Source of the DNA: Deinococcus aquiradiocola | Lineage (GTDB): Bacteria; Deinococcota; Deinococci; Deinococcales; Deinococcaceae | Reading direction: 5' to 3' | DNA length: 64,000 nucleotides | NCBI RefSeq assembly: GCF_014646915.1 | Contig: NZ_BMOE01000006.1 | Location: 124,001-188,000, forward strand | Shown: piece by piece, positions 54,374 through 63,535 of the stretch | Position numbering within the stretch: the first letter of the stretch is position 1 | How the letters are laid out: each line of letters opens with the position of its first letter | Notes under the pieces: generated by a model | The model's input: the letters and a program-made list of their open reading frames with translations, nothing else | The model's database searches: none | Told to the model about the DNA's origin: nothing | Translations under genes and position numbers: made by a program

Positions 54374-55296
54374 CCACTTCCTCTTCCCCTGTCCGGGCCG
54401 CGCCGAGCGCGAGCGACCTGAAGCGCCGCCGGGCGCGCCGCACGCGCCTCGGGAACGCCGCGGCGTACCTGGTGCTGGGCGTGATCGCCGTCATCACGCT
54501 GTACCCGTTCTACTGGACGTTCATCACCAGTCTGGAGAACACCGGCAACATCTACGACGCCAAACTGCTGCCCGGCAGCCTGAGCCTGCGGAACTACGCG
54601 GCGGTGTTCACGGGCACGACGGTGCCGTTCTGGCGGATGGTGGTGAACAGCCTCGTGATCTGCGCGGCGGGCGTGGGCGGCAGCGTGGCGCTGGCGGCGC
54701 TGGCGGCGTACCCGCTCGCGAAGATGCGGTTCCCGGGACGGGACGCGGTATTCATCGGGATCCTGACCCTGATGGTCCTGCCGAACGAGGCGGGCCTGAT
54801 CGTGAACTACGTGACGACCATCAAGCTGGGGCTGCTGCAGGTGCACGGCGGGCCGTTCGGGGACGCGCTGAACACCGTGAGCGGGTACGCGGCGATCGTG
54901 CTGCCGAGCCTGTCGAGCATCGTGGGCCTCTTCCTGATCCGTCAGGCGTACCTCGGGATTCCGCAGGAGCTGATCGAGGCGGCCCGCATCGACGGCGCGC
55001 GGGAACTGACGATCTGGCGGCGCGTGATGCTGCCGCTGGCCCTGCCGACCATCGTGGCGTTCGCGATCCTGGAGTTCGTGGCGTTCTGGAACAGTTTCCT
55101 GTGGGCGCGCATCCTGCCACTCGACGGGCAGATGCTGCCGCTGTCGGCGGGCCTGCTGAACCTGAGCGGGCAGTTCAGCACGAACTCGCGCGCCGTGATG
55201 GCGGGCGCCGTGCTGACCGTCCTGCCGATCCTGGTGGTGTTCCTGTTCGGGCAGCGGTACTTCATGCGGGGCCTGGAAGGCGCGGTGAAAGGCTGA
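54370..55296 (+). CDS. Carbohydrate ABC transporter permease (MalG-type)
   Basis: 308 residues, ATGA overlap with the first permease. MalG pattern: YLVLGVIAVITLYPFYWTFITSLE, six hydrophobic segments, and the EAA loop IEAARIDGARELTIWRRVMLPLALP. Partner of the preceding permease. Confidence 0.93.
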   Translation: MTTSSSPVRAAPSASDLKRRRARRTRLGNAAAYLVLGVIAVITLYPFYWTFITSLENTGNIYDAKLLPGSLSLRNYAAVFTGTTVPFWRMVVNSLVICAAGVGGSVALAALAAYPLAKMRFPGRDAVFIGILTLMVLPNEAGLIVNYVTTIKLGLLQVHGGPFGDALNTVSGYAAIVLPSLSSIVGLFLIRQAYLGIPQELIEAARIDGARELTIWRRVMLPLALPTIVAFAILEFVAFWNSFLWARILPLDGQMLPLSAGLLNLSGQFSTNSRAVMAGAVLTVLPILVVFLFGQRYFMRGLEGAVKG

Positions 55297-55799
55297 TGTC
55301 CGCCGGTCAGCGGTTCTACGTGAACGCCCGCGCGATCATCGAGCGTCTGCACGAGGGGCGCACGCAGGTGCTGCTGCAGCGGCGCCAGAAGCCCCCGGAA
55401 CGCTGGGAGTTCCCGGGCGGGCAGTTCGACCCGTTCGAGGGCATCCTGGCGGCCCTGGCGCGCGAGGTGCAGGAGGAGACGGGCCTGAGCGTCACGCGGG
55501 TGCTGGATGATCCCGGGCGTCATGTGACCGATTCGGACGAGGCGAGCGTGGAGTGCCTGAAGCCTGCCTTCGTGTATCAGACGACGCGCGGGCCGGTGGA
55601 CAGCGTCGGCTTCTACTTCCGGGTGGAGGCGCAGGGCACGCTGACGACGCATGGCGACGAGGCGGGCGGGCACACGTGGGTGGACCGGCGCGCCCTGCCG
55701 GCCCGGCTGGCGGGCACGCCGGAGGACTTCGACTGGCTGACGCGCGCGGCGCTCGGCGCGTACCTGAGGGAGCACGAGCGGTCCCTGGGGGAGGCGTGA
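55296..55799 (+). CDS. Nudix hydrolase
   Basis: 167 residues, start overlapping the permease stop (TGATG). The Nudix box is complete: GGQFDPFEGILAALAREVQEETGL fits Gx5Ex7REUxEExGU. The rest (FVYQTTRGPVDSVGFYFRVEAQGTLTTHGDEAGGHTWVDRRALPARL) is of the MutT/ADP-ribose type. It hydrolyses a nucleoside diphosphate linked to some group X; given its place, a nucleotide-sugar is an attractive but unproven substrate. Confidence 0.9.
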   Translation: MSAGQRFYVNARAIIERLHEGRTQVLLQRRQKPPERWEFPGGQFDPFEGILAALAREVQEETGLSVTRVLDDPGRHVTDSDEASVECLKPAFVYQTTRGPVDSVGFYFRVEAQGTLTTHGDEAGGHTWVDRRALPARLAGTPEDFDWLTRAALGAYLREHERSLGEA

Positions 55800-57190
55800 G
55801 CGGCGAGTCGCGGATGGTGCCGCTGCCGGTCGCCGTGCCGGGGGAGCGCTGGGACGTGATCGTGGCGGGCGGCGGGACGGCCGGGGTGTTCGCGGGCGTG
55901 TCGGCCGCGCGGGCGGGCGCGCGGACGCTGGTGGTGGAGGCGTTCGGCAGCGTGGGCGGCAGCGGCACGAACGCGCAGGTGACGCCGCTGATGCGCAACG
56001 TGAGCAGCGGCGTGAACCTCAACCGGGGCCTGACCGACGACCTGAAGCGCCGCATGATCGCGCGCGGCGACGGGGCCGTCGACCCGAACGGGAACGACAA
56101 CTGGTTCAACCCGGAAGGCATGAAGTACGTGCTGGAACGGATGCTGCTGGAGGCGGGCGCACGGGTGCTGTACCACACGCACGTCGTGGCGCCCATGCTG
56201 GACGGCGAGCGGCTGAGCGGCGTGATCGTGCACAACAAGGGCGGCCTGCAGGAGTTGCGGGCGGACGTGTTCGTGGACGCGACGGGCGACGCGGACCTCG
56301 CGGTGGCGGCGGGCGTGCCGTTCATGGCGGGCGACGAGGACGGCGTGCATCAGGCGATGAGTCTGCGGTTCACGCTGGCGGGCGTGAACCTGGCGCGCCT
56401 GAACGATTTCCTGGGGCCGCTGGGGCAGGGCAGTTCGGACGCGGCGTTCCTGCATTTCTGGATGGTGTGGGAGAAGGGCAGCCGTCTGGAGCCGCTGTTC
56501 CGGGAGGCGGTGGCGCGCGGCGTGCTGCTGGAGCGCGACGGGGATTACTTCCAGGCGTTCAGCATGCCGGGCCGTCCGGGGGAGCTGAGCTTCAACTGTC
56601 CGCGGATTCGCGCGGACCTGAACGACGGGGCGGACCCGTGGCACCTGAGTGACGCGCAGGTGGACGGCCGGGAGGGCGTGGAGCGGCTGCTGGCGTTCTG
56701 CCGCGCGTTCCTGCCCGGCTGTGAGGACGCGTACCTCGCGGCGTACGCGCCGATGGTGGGGGTGCGCGAGTCGCGCCGCATCCGGGGTGAGTACGTGCTG
56801 ACGCTGGACGACATCCTGGAGTGCCGGACCTTCCCGGACGCCGTGTGCCGCAACCATTACCCGGTGGACATTCACACGGTCCGGTCGCGGGAGAAGCTGC
56901 AGCACACCACGACGGGCGACGCGCCGTACTTCCGGAAGGACACCTTTCACGAGATTCCGTTCCGGGCGATGCTGCCGATTGGCGTCACGAACCTGCTCGT
57001 GCCGGGCCGCACGGCGAGCGCGACGTTCGAGGCGCAGTCCGCGATCCGGGTGCAGCAGAACTGCCACAGCATGGGGGAGGCGGCGGGGCTCGCGGCGGCG
57101 ACGGCGGCGCGGGAGCACGGCGGGAACGTGAAGGCCGTGGACGCTGCCCGCCTGCGCGTGGAGTTGCGGGCGCTGGGAGCGAACGTATGA
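55796..57190 (+). CDS. FAD-dependent oxidoreductase (FAD_oxidored family)
   Basis: 464 residues, GTG start overlapping the Nudix stop. The dinucleotide motif WDVIVAGGGTAGVFAGVSAARAGARTLVVE lies at about 20-50, then FGSVGGSGTNAQVTPLM and VDATGDADLAVAAGVPF, and near the C-terminus LLVPGRTASATFEAQSAIRVQQNCHSMGEAAGLAAA, the pattern of this family. Members occur in polysaccharide-use operons and probably oxidise or rearrange a sugar hydroxyl. Here the substrate should be an amino-sugar derivative. Confidence 0.88.
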   Translation: MSGESRMVPLPVAVPGERWDVIVAGGGTAGVFAGVSAARAGARTLVVEAFGSVGGSGTNAQVTPLMRNVSSGVNLNRGLTDDLKRRMIARGDGAVDPNGNDNWFNPEGMKYVLERMLLEAGARVLYHTHVVAPMLDGERLSGVIVHNKGGLQELRADVFVDATGDADLAVAAGVPFMAGDEDGVHQAMSLRFTLAGVNLARLNDFLGPLGQGSSDAAFLHFWMVWEKGSRLEPLFREAVARGVLLERDGDYFQAFSMPGRPGELSFNCPRIRADLNDGADPWHLSDAQVDGREGVERLLAFCRAFLPGCEDAYLAAYAPMVGVRESRRIRGEYVLTLDDILECRTFPDAVCRNHYPVDIHTVRSREKLQHTTTGDAPYFRKDTFHEIPFRAMLPIGVTNLLVPGRTASATFEAQSAIRVQQNCHSMGEAAGLAAATAAREHGGNVKAVDAARLRVELRALGANV

Positions 57191-58686
57191 CGCGGGTGCT
57201 GCTCGTCCCGCCGGACACGCGCCCGCCGACCCTGTCGCACCCGGTGCAGCTGGGCGCGCTGGCGGGCGCGGAGGTGCGGACGCCGCCGCCGGAGGCGCTG
57301 CCGTCCTTTCACACGCCGGGCGATGTGCGCGCGCTGGCCGCGTGGCTGGAGCGGGAGGCGGGCTCGGCGGACGTGCTGATCGTGTGCCTGGAGACGCTGA
57401 CGCTCGGCGGGATGATCCCGGCCCGGCGTGTGAACGACGCCCTGGAGGCGGTGCTGGAACGCCTGACGCTGCTGGAGCGCCTGCACGCGGCGCATCCGGC
57501 GCTGCGGATCCTGGCGTTCGGGGTGGTGGTGCGCGTCGCGCACGACAACGACCCGCACGAGGAGAAGCCGTACTACGGCGAGTGGGGCGCGGCCCTGCGG
57601 GCGTACAGCGCGGCCTTCGACCGGCACGCGCGGCACGGGGACATGGAGCGTGCCGCTCTGGACGGGGCGCGCGCGGCCGTCCCGCCGGACGTGCTGACCG
57701 ACTGGGTGGGCACGCGGGCCCGCAATCACGCGCTGCACGTCGCGGCGCTGGACCTGCTGGCGCGCGGGACGCTCGCGCACCTGTGCCTGACGCTCGACGA
57801 CACGAGCGAGTACGGGCTGGCCGCGCACGACCGCCGCGCGCTGGAAGGCCGCGCGGACGCGCTCGGCGTGTGGGAGAGGTTCGACATCTACCCCGGCGCG
57901 GACGAGGTGCCCGCCACCCTGATGGCACGCGCCCTGCTGCCGGGGCCGTCGCGGGTGTTCGTGCGGTACAGCGGCACACTCGGCGCGGGCGCGGGCCTGA
58001 TCTACGAGGACCGCCCGGCGGGAGAGCTCGTGCGGGCGCACCTGCGGGCCGCGCACTGCCGTCCCGTCGCCCGGCCGGAGGACGCGGAGTTCGTGCTGGC
58101 CGTGAACACGCCCGGCGAGCGGCAGGCGAACCGGCAGCCGGACCTCGCGGTGGTGGACACGCCCGCGCGGCACCTGCCGGCCTTCGTGGACGACCTGCGG
58201 GACGATCTCGCGGCGGGGCGCGCGGTGAGCGTCGCGGACATCGCGTACCCGAACGGCGCGGAGCGCCGCCTGTGGACGCTGCTGGACGCGGTGCCGCTCG
58301 CGCAGCTGAGCGGGTACGCGGCGTGGAACACGGCCGGGAACACGCTCGGGTCGGCGATCGCCTTCGGTCGTCTCGCGGCGCTCGCGCGTGGCCCGGAGCG
58401 GCGGCGCGCTCAGCTGGAGGCGGTGTTCGCGCGGATGGTGGACGACGCGCTGTACCAGTCGTTCGTGCGTCCGGAGGTGCGCGCACAGTTGCGCGACCCT
58501 TCCCCGTTCGACCTGGGGGAGCAGCGCGGCGAGGCTGAAACGCAGCTGCGGGCGCGGATCACGCCGCTCGCGCGGGCGCTGTGGGAGCGGCACTTCGCGG
58601 GGAGCGGGCACGCGCTCGGGTGGGGGGAGCCGCACCTGGCGTGGCCGCGCCTCTTCACGGGCGTGTTCCCGCTGGAGGTGACGTGA
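57187..58686 (+). CDS. DUF4127-family protein
   Basis: 499 residues, ATGA overlap with the oxidoreductase. The family pattern is recognisable: VLLVPPDTRPPTLSHPVQLGALAGAEVRTPPPEALPSFHTPGD, DVLIVCLETLTLGGMIPARR, FGVVVRVAHDNDPHEEKPYYGEWG, and YAAWNTAGNTLGSAIAFGRLAAL. No function is established for the family to my knowledge. Tight coupling between the FAD enzyme and the ROK kinase says it belongs to amino-sugar breakdown, perhaps as a hydrolase or isomerase. No signal peptide, so cytoplasmic. Confidence 0.85.
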   Translation: MTRVLLVPPDTRPPTLSHPVQLGALAGAEVRTPPPEALPSFHTPGDVRALAAWLEREAGSADVLIVCLETLTLGGMIPARRVNDALEAVLERLTLLERLHAAHPALRILAFGVVVRVAHDNDPHEEKPYYGEWGAALRAYSAAFDRHARHGDMERAALDGARAAVPPDVLTDWVGTRARNHALHVAALDLLARGTLAHLCLTLDDTSEYGLAAHDRRALEGRADALGVWERFDIYPGADEVPATLMARALLPGPSRVFVRYSGTLGAGAGLIYEDRPAGELVRAHLRAAHCRPVARPEDAEFVLAVNTPGERQANRQPDLAVVDTPARHLPAFVDDLRDDLAAGRAVSVADIAYPNGAERRLWTLLDAVPLAQLSGYAAWNTAGNTLGSAIAFGRLAALARGPERRRAQLEAVFARMVDDALYQSFVRPEVRAQLRDPSPFDLGEQRGEAETQLRARITPLARALWERHFAGSGHALGWGEPHLAWPRLFTGVFPLEVT

Positions 58687-59591
58687 TGCCGGTCCTGAGT
58701 TTCGACATCGGCGGGACCGGCACGCGCGTGGCCCTGGTGGACGGCGCGGTGGTGCTGGAGCGCGCGCAGGTCGTCACGCCCAGGCCGGCCACACCGGACG
58801 CCGTGCTGGCCGCCGCCGTGGCGCTTGCCGCGCCGCTGGCGGGCCGGGCGGACGCGGTGGGGGTGGCGTGTGCGGGCGCCGTGACGGACGGGCACGTGAC
58901 CGCGACGGCCGTCGCGACGTTTCCCGGGTGGACGGACGTGCCGCTCGCGCCGCGGATCACGTCGGCGCTGGGCCTGCCGGCCCGCGTGCTGAACGACGCG
59001 CGGGCGGCCGCGTGGGGGGAGGCGCGGGCGGGCGCGGGGCGCGGCGTGAGCGAGTTCATGTTCGTGACGGTCAGCACCGGCGTCGGCGCGGGCCTGGTGC
59101 TGGGCGGGCGGCTGCACCTGGCCGCGAACGGCCTGGACGCCGAACTCGGGTTCACGTACCTGCCGCTTCCTCCCTGGGACGAGGACGGAGGAGTGAGTCC
59201 GGAGCCGGTCACGCTGACTGGCGTGGGAACGCTCGCGGCGCTGGAGCACCAGGCGAGCGGCACGGCCCTGGGCCGGGCGGCCACCCGGCTGGGCCTGCCG
59301 GGCGCGCGGGAACTCGCGGACGCGGCCCTGCTGGGCGACCCGGCGGGCGCGGCGATCGTGCAGCGCAGCGCGGCGCTGGTCGCGTGGCGCTGCGCGGACG
59401 CGGCGGCCCTGCTGGGCGTGACGCGCGTCGCGCTGGGCGGCAGCGTCGGCCTGCGCCCCGAGTACCTGCACCAGGTCCGCGAGGCCCTCGGGGCCTTCCC
59501 CGCCCGGTACCGGCCGGAGGTGAGGGCCGCTGAGCTGGGTGGGGACGCCGGACTGATCGGCGCGGCCCTCTGGGCGTGGGAGCCGTCCTGA
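58686..59591 (+). CDS. ROK-family sugar kinase without the zinc motif (NanK-like)
   Basis: 301 residues, start overlapping the DUF4127 stop (TGATG). ROK features: phosphate loop LSFDIGGTGTRVALVDG, GVACAGAVTDGHV, VLNDARAAAWGEARAG with the catalytic Asp, VTVSTGVGAGLVLGGRLHLAANGLDAELGF and VALGGSVGLRPEYL. The Cys-rich zinc loop (CxCGxxGCxE) that normally follows is absent, replaced by LPLPPWDEDGG. Zinc-less NanK enzymes are known in some bacteria. With nanE in the same operon, ManNAc (or GlcNAc) is the likely substrate. Confidence 0.88.
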   Translation: MPVLSFDIGGTGTRVALVDGAVVLERAQVVTPRPATPDAVLAAAVALAAPLAGRADAVGVACAGAVTDGHVTATAVATFPGWTDVPLAPRITSALGLPARVLNDARAAAWGEARAGAGRGVSEFMFVTVSTGVGAGLVLGGRLHLAANGLDAELGFTYLPLPPWDEDGGVSPEPVTLTGVGTLAALEHQASGTALGRAATRLGLPGARELADAALLGDPAGAAIVQRSAALVAWRCADAAALLGVTRVALGGSVGLRPEYLHQVREALGAFPARYRPEVRAAELGGDAGLIGAALWAWEPS

Positions 59592-60424
59592 ACCCCGCGC
59601 AGGGCGGCGCGCTCGTGCGGCTGCGCGCCCAGGACCGCCTGCCGCCCGCCCTTGCCCGCATCGGTGCGCGCATCCTGGAACACCCGCAGGGCGTGCTGCT
59701 GCAGAGCGTGACGGAACTGTCCCTCGCGGCCCACGCGGGCGAGGCGAGCGTGATCCGCCTGTGCCGCGAGCTGGGCTTCAAGGGCTTCCAGGACTTCAAG
59801 CTCGCGCTGGCCGCCGACCTCGCCGTCACGCCGCAGGAGGACGGCGACCCCGTCAGCGCGCACGGCATCCTCGCGCGCAGCGCACAGCTCGCGCACGGCG
59901 CGGTGACCGACACCCTCAAGGTTCTCGACCCGCAGGCGCTCGAACGGGCGGCAGAGGCGCTCTCGGGCGCGTCGCAGGTGCTCGTGACGGGGCAGGGCGC
60001 GAGCGGCGTGACGGCGCAGGACTACGCGTACAAGCTGCTGCGGCTCGGGCTGAACGTCACCACGACGGCCGATCCGCACCTCGCCGCGATGCTCGCCGCG
60101 ACCCTCCCGGCGGACGGCGCCGTGATCGGTATCACCCGGTCCGGCAGCACCATCGACACGGTGCACGTCCTGCGGATCGCCTGCGAGCGTCACCTGCACA
60201 CCATCGCGGTCACGCAGCGTCCGCTGAGTCCGGTCACGGCCCTGGCGGGCGTGGTGCTGCATTCCGCCCGCCCGGAGGGACCGCTGGCGGGCGGGTCGGT
60301 CGCCAGCAAGATCAGCGAGATGCTGGTGCTGGAGGCGCTCTTCACGCTCATCGCGACGCGCCGGCCGGGCGCCGAGGACGCCGTTTCGAGCACGGCCGCC
60401 GCGGTCGTCGAGAAGAGCTTCTGA
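59576..60424 (+). CDS. RpiR/MurR-family transcriptional regulator
   Basis: 282 residues from a GTG overlapping the kinase gene by 16 nt. N-terminal HTH_6: LARIGARILEHPQGVLLQSVTELSLAAHAGEASVIRLCRELGFKGFQDFKLALA; C-terminal SIS sugar-phosphate domain: VLVTGQGASGVTAQDYAYKLLRLG, GAVIGITRSGSTIDTVHVLRIA. Such regulators sense phosphosugars such as GlcNAc-6-P or MurNAc-6-P. Last gene of the operon; candidate binder of the dyads at 49182-49219. Confidence 0.93.
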   Translation: MGAVLNPAQGGALVRLRAQDRLPPALARIGARILEHPQGVLLQSVTELSLAAHAGEASVIRLCRELGFKGFQDFKLALAADLAVTPQEDGDPVSAHGILARSAQLAHGAVTDTLKVLDPQALERAAEALSGASQVLVTGQGASGVTAQDYAYKLLRLGLNVTTTADPHLAAMLAATLPADGAVIGITRSGSTIDTVHVLRIACERHLHTIAVTQRPLSPVTALAGVVLHSARPEGPLAGGSVASKISEMLVLEALFTLIATRRPGAEDAVSSTAAAVVEKSF

Positions 60425-60589
60425 GTCGCGCGAGTGAAACTCCGTATCCAAGGCTACACTTCCTGAACATTGCATAAGCACGCTGTACGGGAGGGACAGG
60501 TCCCCTTCCGCTAAACTCGGCGACAGTTCCAAAGACGATGGTGCGTTTCCCTTCCCGGCCGTCCAGACCCACCGTTCTCCGGAGACCCG

Positions 60590-62737
60590 ATGCACCGATC
60601 CTCCACCTCCAGCGTCGCCCCTCCTGCCCAGGACGGTGACGCTGCCGCGACCTACTTCCGGGTGCTCGACCGGATGGTGGACCTGTCCGGTGCGGTCCGG
60701 GGGCTCATCGCCGCGCCCGTCCGGGTGGGCGGGCCGTTCGAGATCCTGTCCAGCCGGAACGTGTCGCCGGGGCTGCTGCAGCGTCTGCGGCACTTCACGC
60801 TGCTGCCGGGCAGCGAACTCACGGCGGCCGTCCGGACCGCGCGGCCCTTCCTGCTGTCAGACGCCATGCGCGGCGAGCTGCCGCCGGGCAGCCGCCTGGA
60901 CCGCACGCTGACCGCGCAGCTGGGACCGGTGCTGATGCTGCCGGTCGACGTGCAGGGCGAACTGCTGGCCCTCGTGGCCCTGAACGTCCCGCACGGCCTG
61001 CCGGACGCTGCGGTCCTGGCGGACCTCCTGAATGCCAGCCGCGACCTGCTGCCGGACCTGCGGGGAGCGCAGCTGCAGCGCAGCGAACTGCAGGCCGACA
61101 CCATGCTGGAGGTGCTGGAGGAGGGCGTGCTGCTGTTCGACCCGGCGGGACGGATGCTGCGCGCCAACGCGGCCGCTCGGCGCATCGCGGGCGTGGAGCG
61201 GGACGGCGACCTGCCCGGCGCCTTCGATGACCGCTGGGGGCTGATGGACGTGCACGGCCTCCCCCTCCCGATGCACGCCTACCCGGTCGCGAGCGCCATC
61301 CGGGCCGGGCAGTCGGTGCGGGACATCGAGGCGATGTACGTCCGCCCGGACGGTCGGCGGATCGTGGTGTCGATCAACGCCACGCCGCTCGTGGTGGACC
61401 AGACGGGACGGGGCGCGGTCGTGTCGTTCGTGGACATCACCGCGAGGCATCACCTGCAGGCGCAGTTACGGGCGCAGGCCATGCAGGACCCGCTGACCGG
61501 CCTTCCGAACCGCCGGGCCCTGCAGGTCCTGCTGGAGCAGCTGTGCCTGCAGGACGCGCAGGGCCAGACGATGCTGCTGCTCGTCTGCATCGAGCGCTTC
61601 AAACGCATTTCGGACCGGCACGGGCAGCAGGTCGCGGAGACGCTGGTGCAAAAGGTCGCGCGGCGCATCCAGGCGCATCTGGCGCCGAACGGGACGGTCG
61701 CGCACCTGTCCGGGCACGAGTTCGTGGTGCTGCACCCGGTGCGTGACGAGGGGCACGCGGAACAGCTGACCTGCGCCCTGCTGGGCGCGCTCGCACTGCC
61801 TTACGAGGCGGCCGGGGTGGACGTCACGCCCACCTTCCGGGCGGGGTTCGTGCTACACCCGCAGGACGGCTTCACGCCCGGCGAACTGCTGCGGCACGCG
61901 GACCTCGCCCTGCAGCAGGGACGGTCCGGCCTGGACGGCCACTGGCAGCGGTTCACGCCGGACCTCGCGGCGTCACGGCACCGCCGCGACCGGATCGAGA
62001 CGCACCTGCAGACCGCCATCGCCCAGGAACGCCTGCACGTGCATTACCAGCCGGTCACCTGCCTGCAGAACGGCCGGATCACCTCGCTGGAGGCCCTGCT
62101 GCGCTGGACGGACGAGGAACTTGGCGTGGTCAGCCCCGCCGAGTTCATTCCCGTGGCGGAAAGCACCGGCCTGATCCGGACGCTCGGACAGTACGTGCTG
62201 CGAGAGGCGCTGCGGCAGGTGCGCGAATGGAACAGTGCGGCCACCCACCCGGTCAGCGTGAACGTCAACGTGAGCGCCTCGCAGCTGCACCACGCGACCT
62301 TCCCGGAGGAGGTCCGGGACGCGCTGGAACGCGCGGGCGTCGCCGCGCACCACCTGACGATCGAAGTGACGGAGGCCGTCGCCGTGAACGACCTGCCGAA
62401 CGTGACCCGGCACCTGCAGCACCTGAAACGCCTGGGGGTGCGGGTCGCACTCGACGATTTCGGCACCGGGCACTCCAGCCTCGCGGTGCTGAACCGCCTC
62501 CCGATCGACATCCTGAAGCTCGACCGGCAGTTCGTGCAGGGCGTGCACCTCGACCACACCAAGCAGGTCCTGCTGCGAAACGCCGTCCGGCTCGGGCTGG
62601 AGCTGGGCTTCCAGGTGGTGGCGGAGGGCGTGGAGGTGCAGCCGGAACTGGAGTTCCTGCTCGGCTGCGACTGCACGCACGTGCAGGGCTTCCTGCTCGC
62701 GCGGCCCGCGCCGCCCACCGCGATCGCCCTGCCCTGA
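60590..62737 (+). CDS. GAF-PAS-GGDEF(degenerate)-EAL protein, likely c-di-GMP phosphodiesterase
   Basis: 715 residues, GGAG upstream. A GAF-like N-terminal domain (about 15-160), a PAS (about 165-290, with VLEEGVLLFDPAGRMLRANAAARRI), a GGDEF domain (about 300-455) and EAL (about 465-710). The cyclase signature is SGHEF (374-378), so synthase activity is unlikely. The EAL site looks complete: EAL at 501-503, VNVNVSASQL, EVTEAVAV, LDDFGTGHSS, LKLDRQF and VQGFLLARP. It probably degrades c-di-GMP, with the dead GGDEF as a GTP-binding regulator. Soluble. The 165-bp gap before it holds no other gene. Confidence 0.92.
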   Translation: MHRSSTSSVAPPAQDGDAAATYFRVLDRMVDLSGAVRGLIAAPVRVGGPFEILSSRNVSPGLLQRLRHFTLLPGSELTAAVRTARPFLLSDAMRGELPPGSRLDRTLTAQLGPVLMLPVDVQGELLALVALNVPHGLPDAAVLADLLNASRDLLPDLRGAQLQRSELQADTMLEVLEEGVLLFDPAGRMLRANAAARRIAGVERDGDLPGAFDDRWGLMDVHGLPLPMHAYPVASAIRAGQSVRDIEAMYVRPDGRRIVVSINATPLVVDQTGRGAVVSFVDITARHHLQAQLRAQAMQDPLTGLPNRRALQVLLEQLCLQDAQGQTMLLLVCIERFKRISDRHGQQVAETLVQKVARRIQAHLAPNGTVAHLSGHEFVVLHPVRDEGHAEQLTCALLGALALPYEAAGVDVTPTFRAGFVLHPQDGFTPGELLRHADLALQQGRSGLDGHWQRFTPDLAASRHRRDRIETHLQTAIAQERLHVHYQPVTCLQNGRITSLEALLRWTDEELGVVSPAEFIPVAESTGLIRTLGQYVLREALRQVREWNSAATHPVSVNVNVSASQLHHATFPEEVRDALERAGVAAHHLTIEVTEAVAVNDLPNVTRHLQHLKRLGVRVALDDFGTGHSSLAVLNRLPIDILKLDRQFVQGVHLDHTKQVLLRNAVRLGLELGFQVVAEGVEVQPELEFLLGCDCTHVQGFLLARPAPPTAIALP

Positions 62738-62811
62738 AGAACTGCCGGACCTAAAGGTTTTCGTACGCCGCACCTGCCGGTTTCGCAGGGGTGCGCGGCG
62801 TTCAATGAGGG

Positions 62812-63528
62812 ATGCTTTCCCGTACCCGCGACGACCTCCTGCCCTTCGTGCGCACGCACTGGCGCGCCCTTCTCACGCTCCTGGCGCTGGTGCTCGTGCC
62901 GCTCGGGCTGTTCGCGCACCTCGTGCACGAGGTCTTCCGCGAGGGCGGCTTCGGCTGGGATCAGGCGGTCCTGAACCTGTACGCGAATCACCGGACGCCT
63001 GCCCTGACGCGCGTGGCCGAGACGCTCGGCGTGGTGGGCGGCACGGCGGTCCTGCCGTTCGTCGTGCTGGCCATCGCGTGGGGTCTCGCGCGGGTGGGCG
63101 GACGCCCGCACGCGTGGTTCCTGGTCCTGAGCGTGAGCGGCGCCACCCTGCTGAACGTCGCCGCGAAGGTCGTGTTCCGGCGGCCCCGCCCCGACGAACT
63201 CCTGTCGGTGCTGGCGGAACCCGGCTTCAGTTTCCCCAGCGGGCACGCCATGGCGAACGCCGCCTTCGGTGCGGCGATCGCCCTGATCTTCTGGAGGTCT
63301 CGCGCCGGGTGGCCCGCCACCATCCTCGGGACGCTGTGGGCCGTGGCGGTCGGCGTGAGCCGCAACTACCTGGGGGTGCACTACCCGTCGGACGTGCTCG
63401 CCGGATGGACGGCCAGCGTGGCGTGGGTGACCGGCCTGCACCTGCTGATGGTGCGGCGCTGGCCTCACCTGCGGCAGTCCCCGCTCGGCCGTCAGGACAC
63501 CCGTACGCCCGCCGGACCGGCCCGGTAA
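62812..63528 (+). CDS. PAP2-family phosphatase
   Basis: 238 residues with five to six hydrophobic segments. All three acid-phosphatase motifs are present: [12 protein letters not shown] (KxxxxxxRP), [12 protein letters not shown] (PSGH) and [17 protein letters not shown] (SRxxxxxHxxxD). It dephosphorylates a lipid phosphate, such as undecaprenyl pyrophosphate or phosphatidate, at the outer face of the membrane. Convergent with a second PAP2 gene 7 bp away. Confidence 0.92.
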   Translation: MLSRTRDDLLPFVRTHWRALLTLLALVLVPLGLFAHLVHEVFREGGFGWDQAVLNLYANHRTPALTRVAETLGVVGGTAVLPFVVLAIAWGLARVGGRPHAWFLVLSVSGATLLNVAAKVVFRRPRPDELLSVLAEPGFSFPSGHAMANAAFGAAIALIFWRSRAGWPATILGTLWAVAVGVSRNYLGVHYPSDVLAGWTASVAWVTGLHLLMVRRWPHLRQSPLGRQDTRTPAGPAR

Positions 63529-63535
63529 TGCCGCG

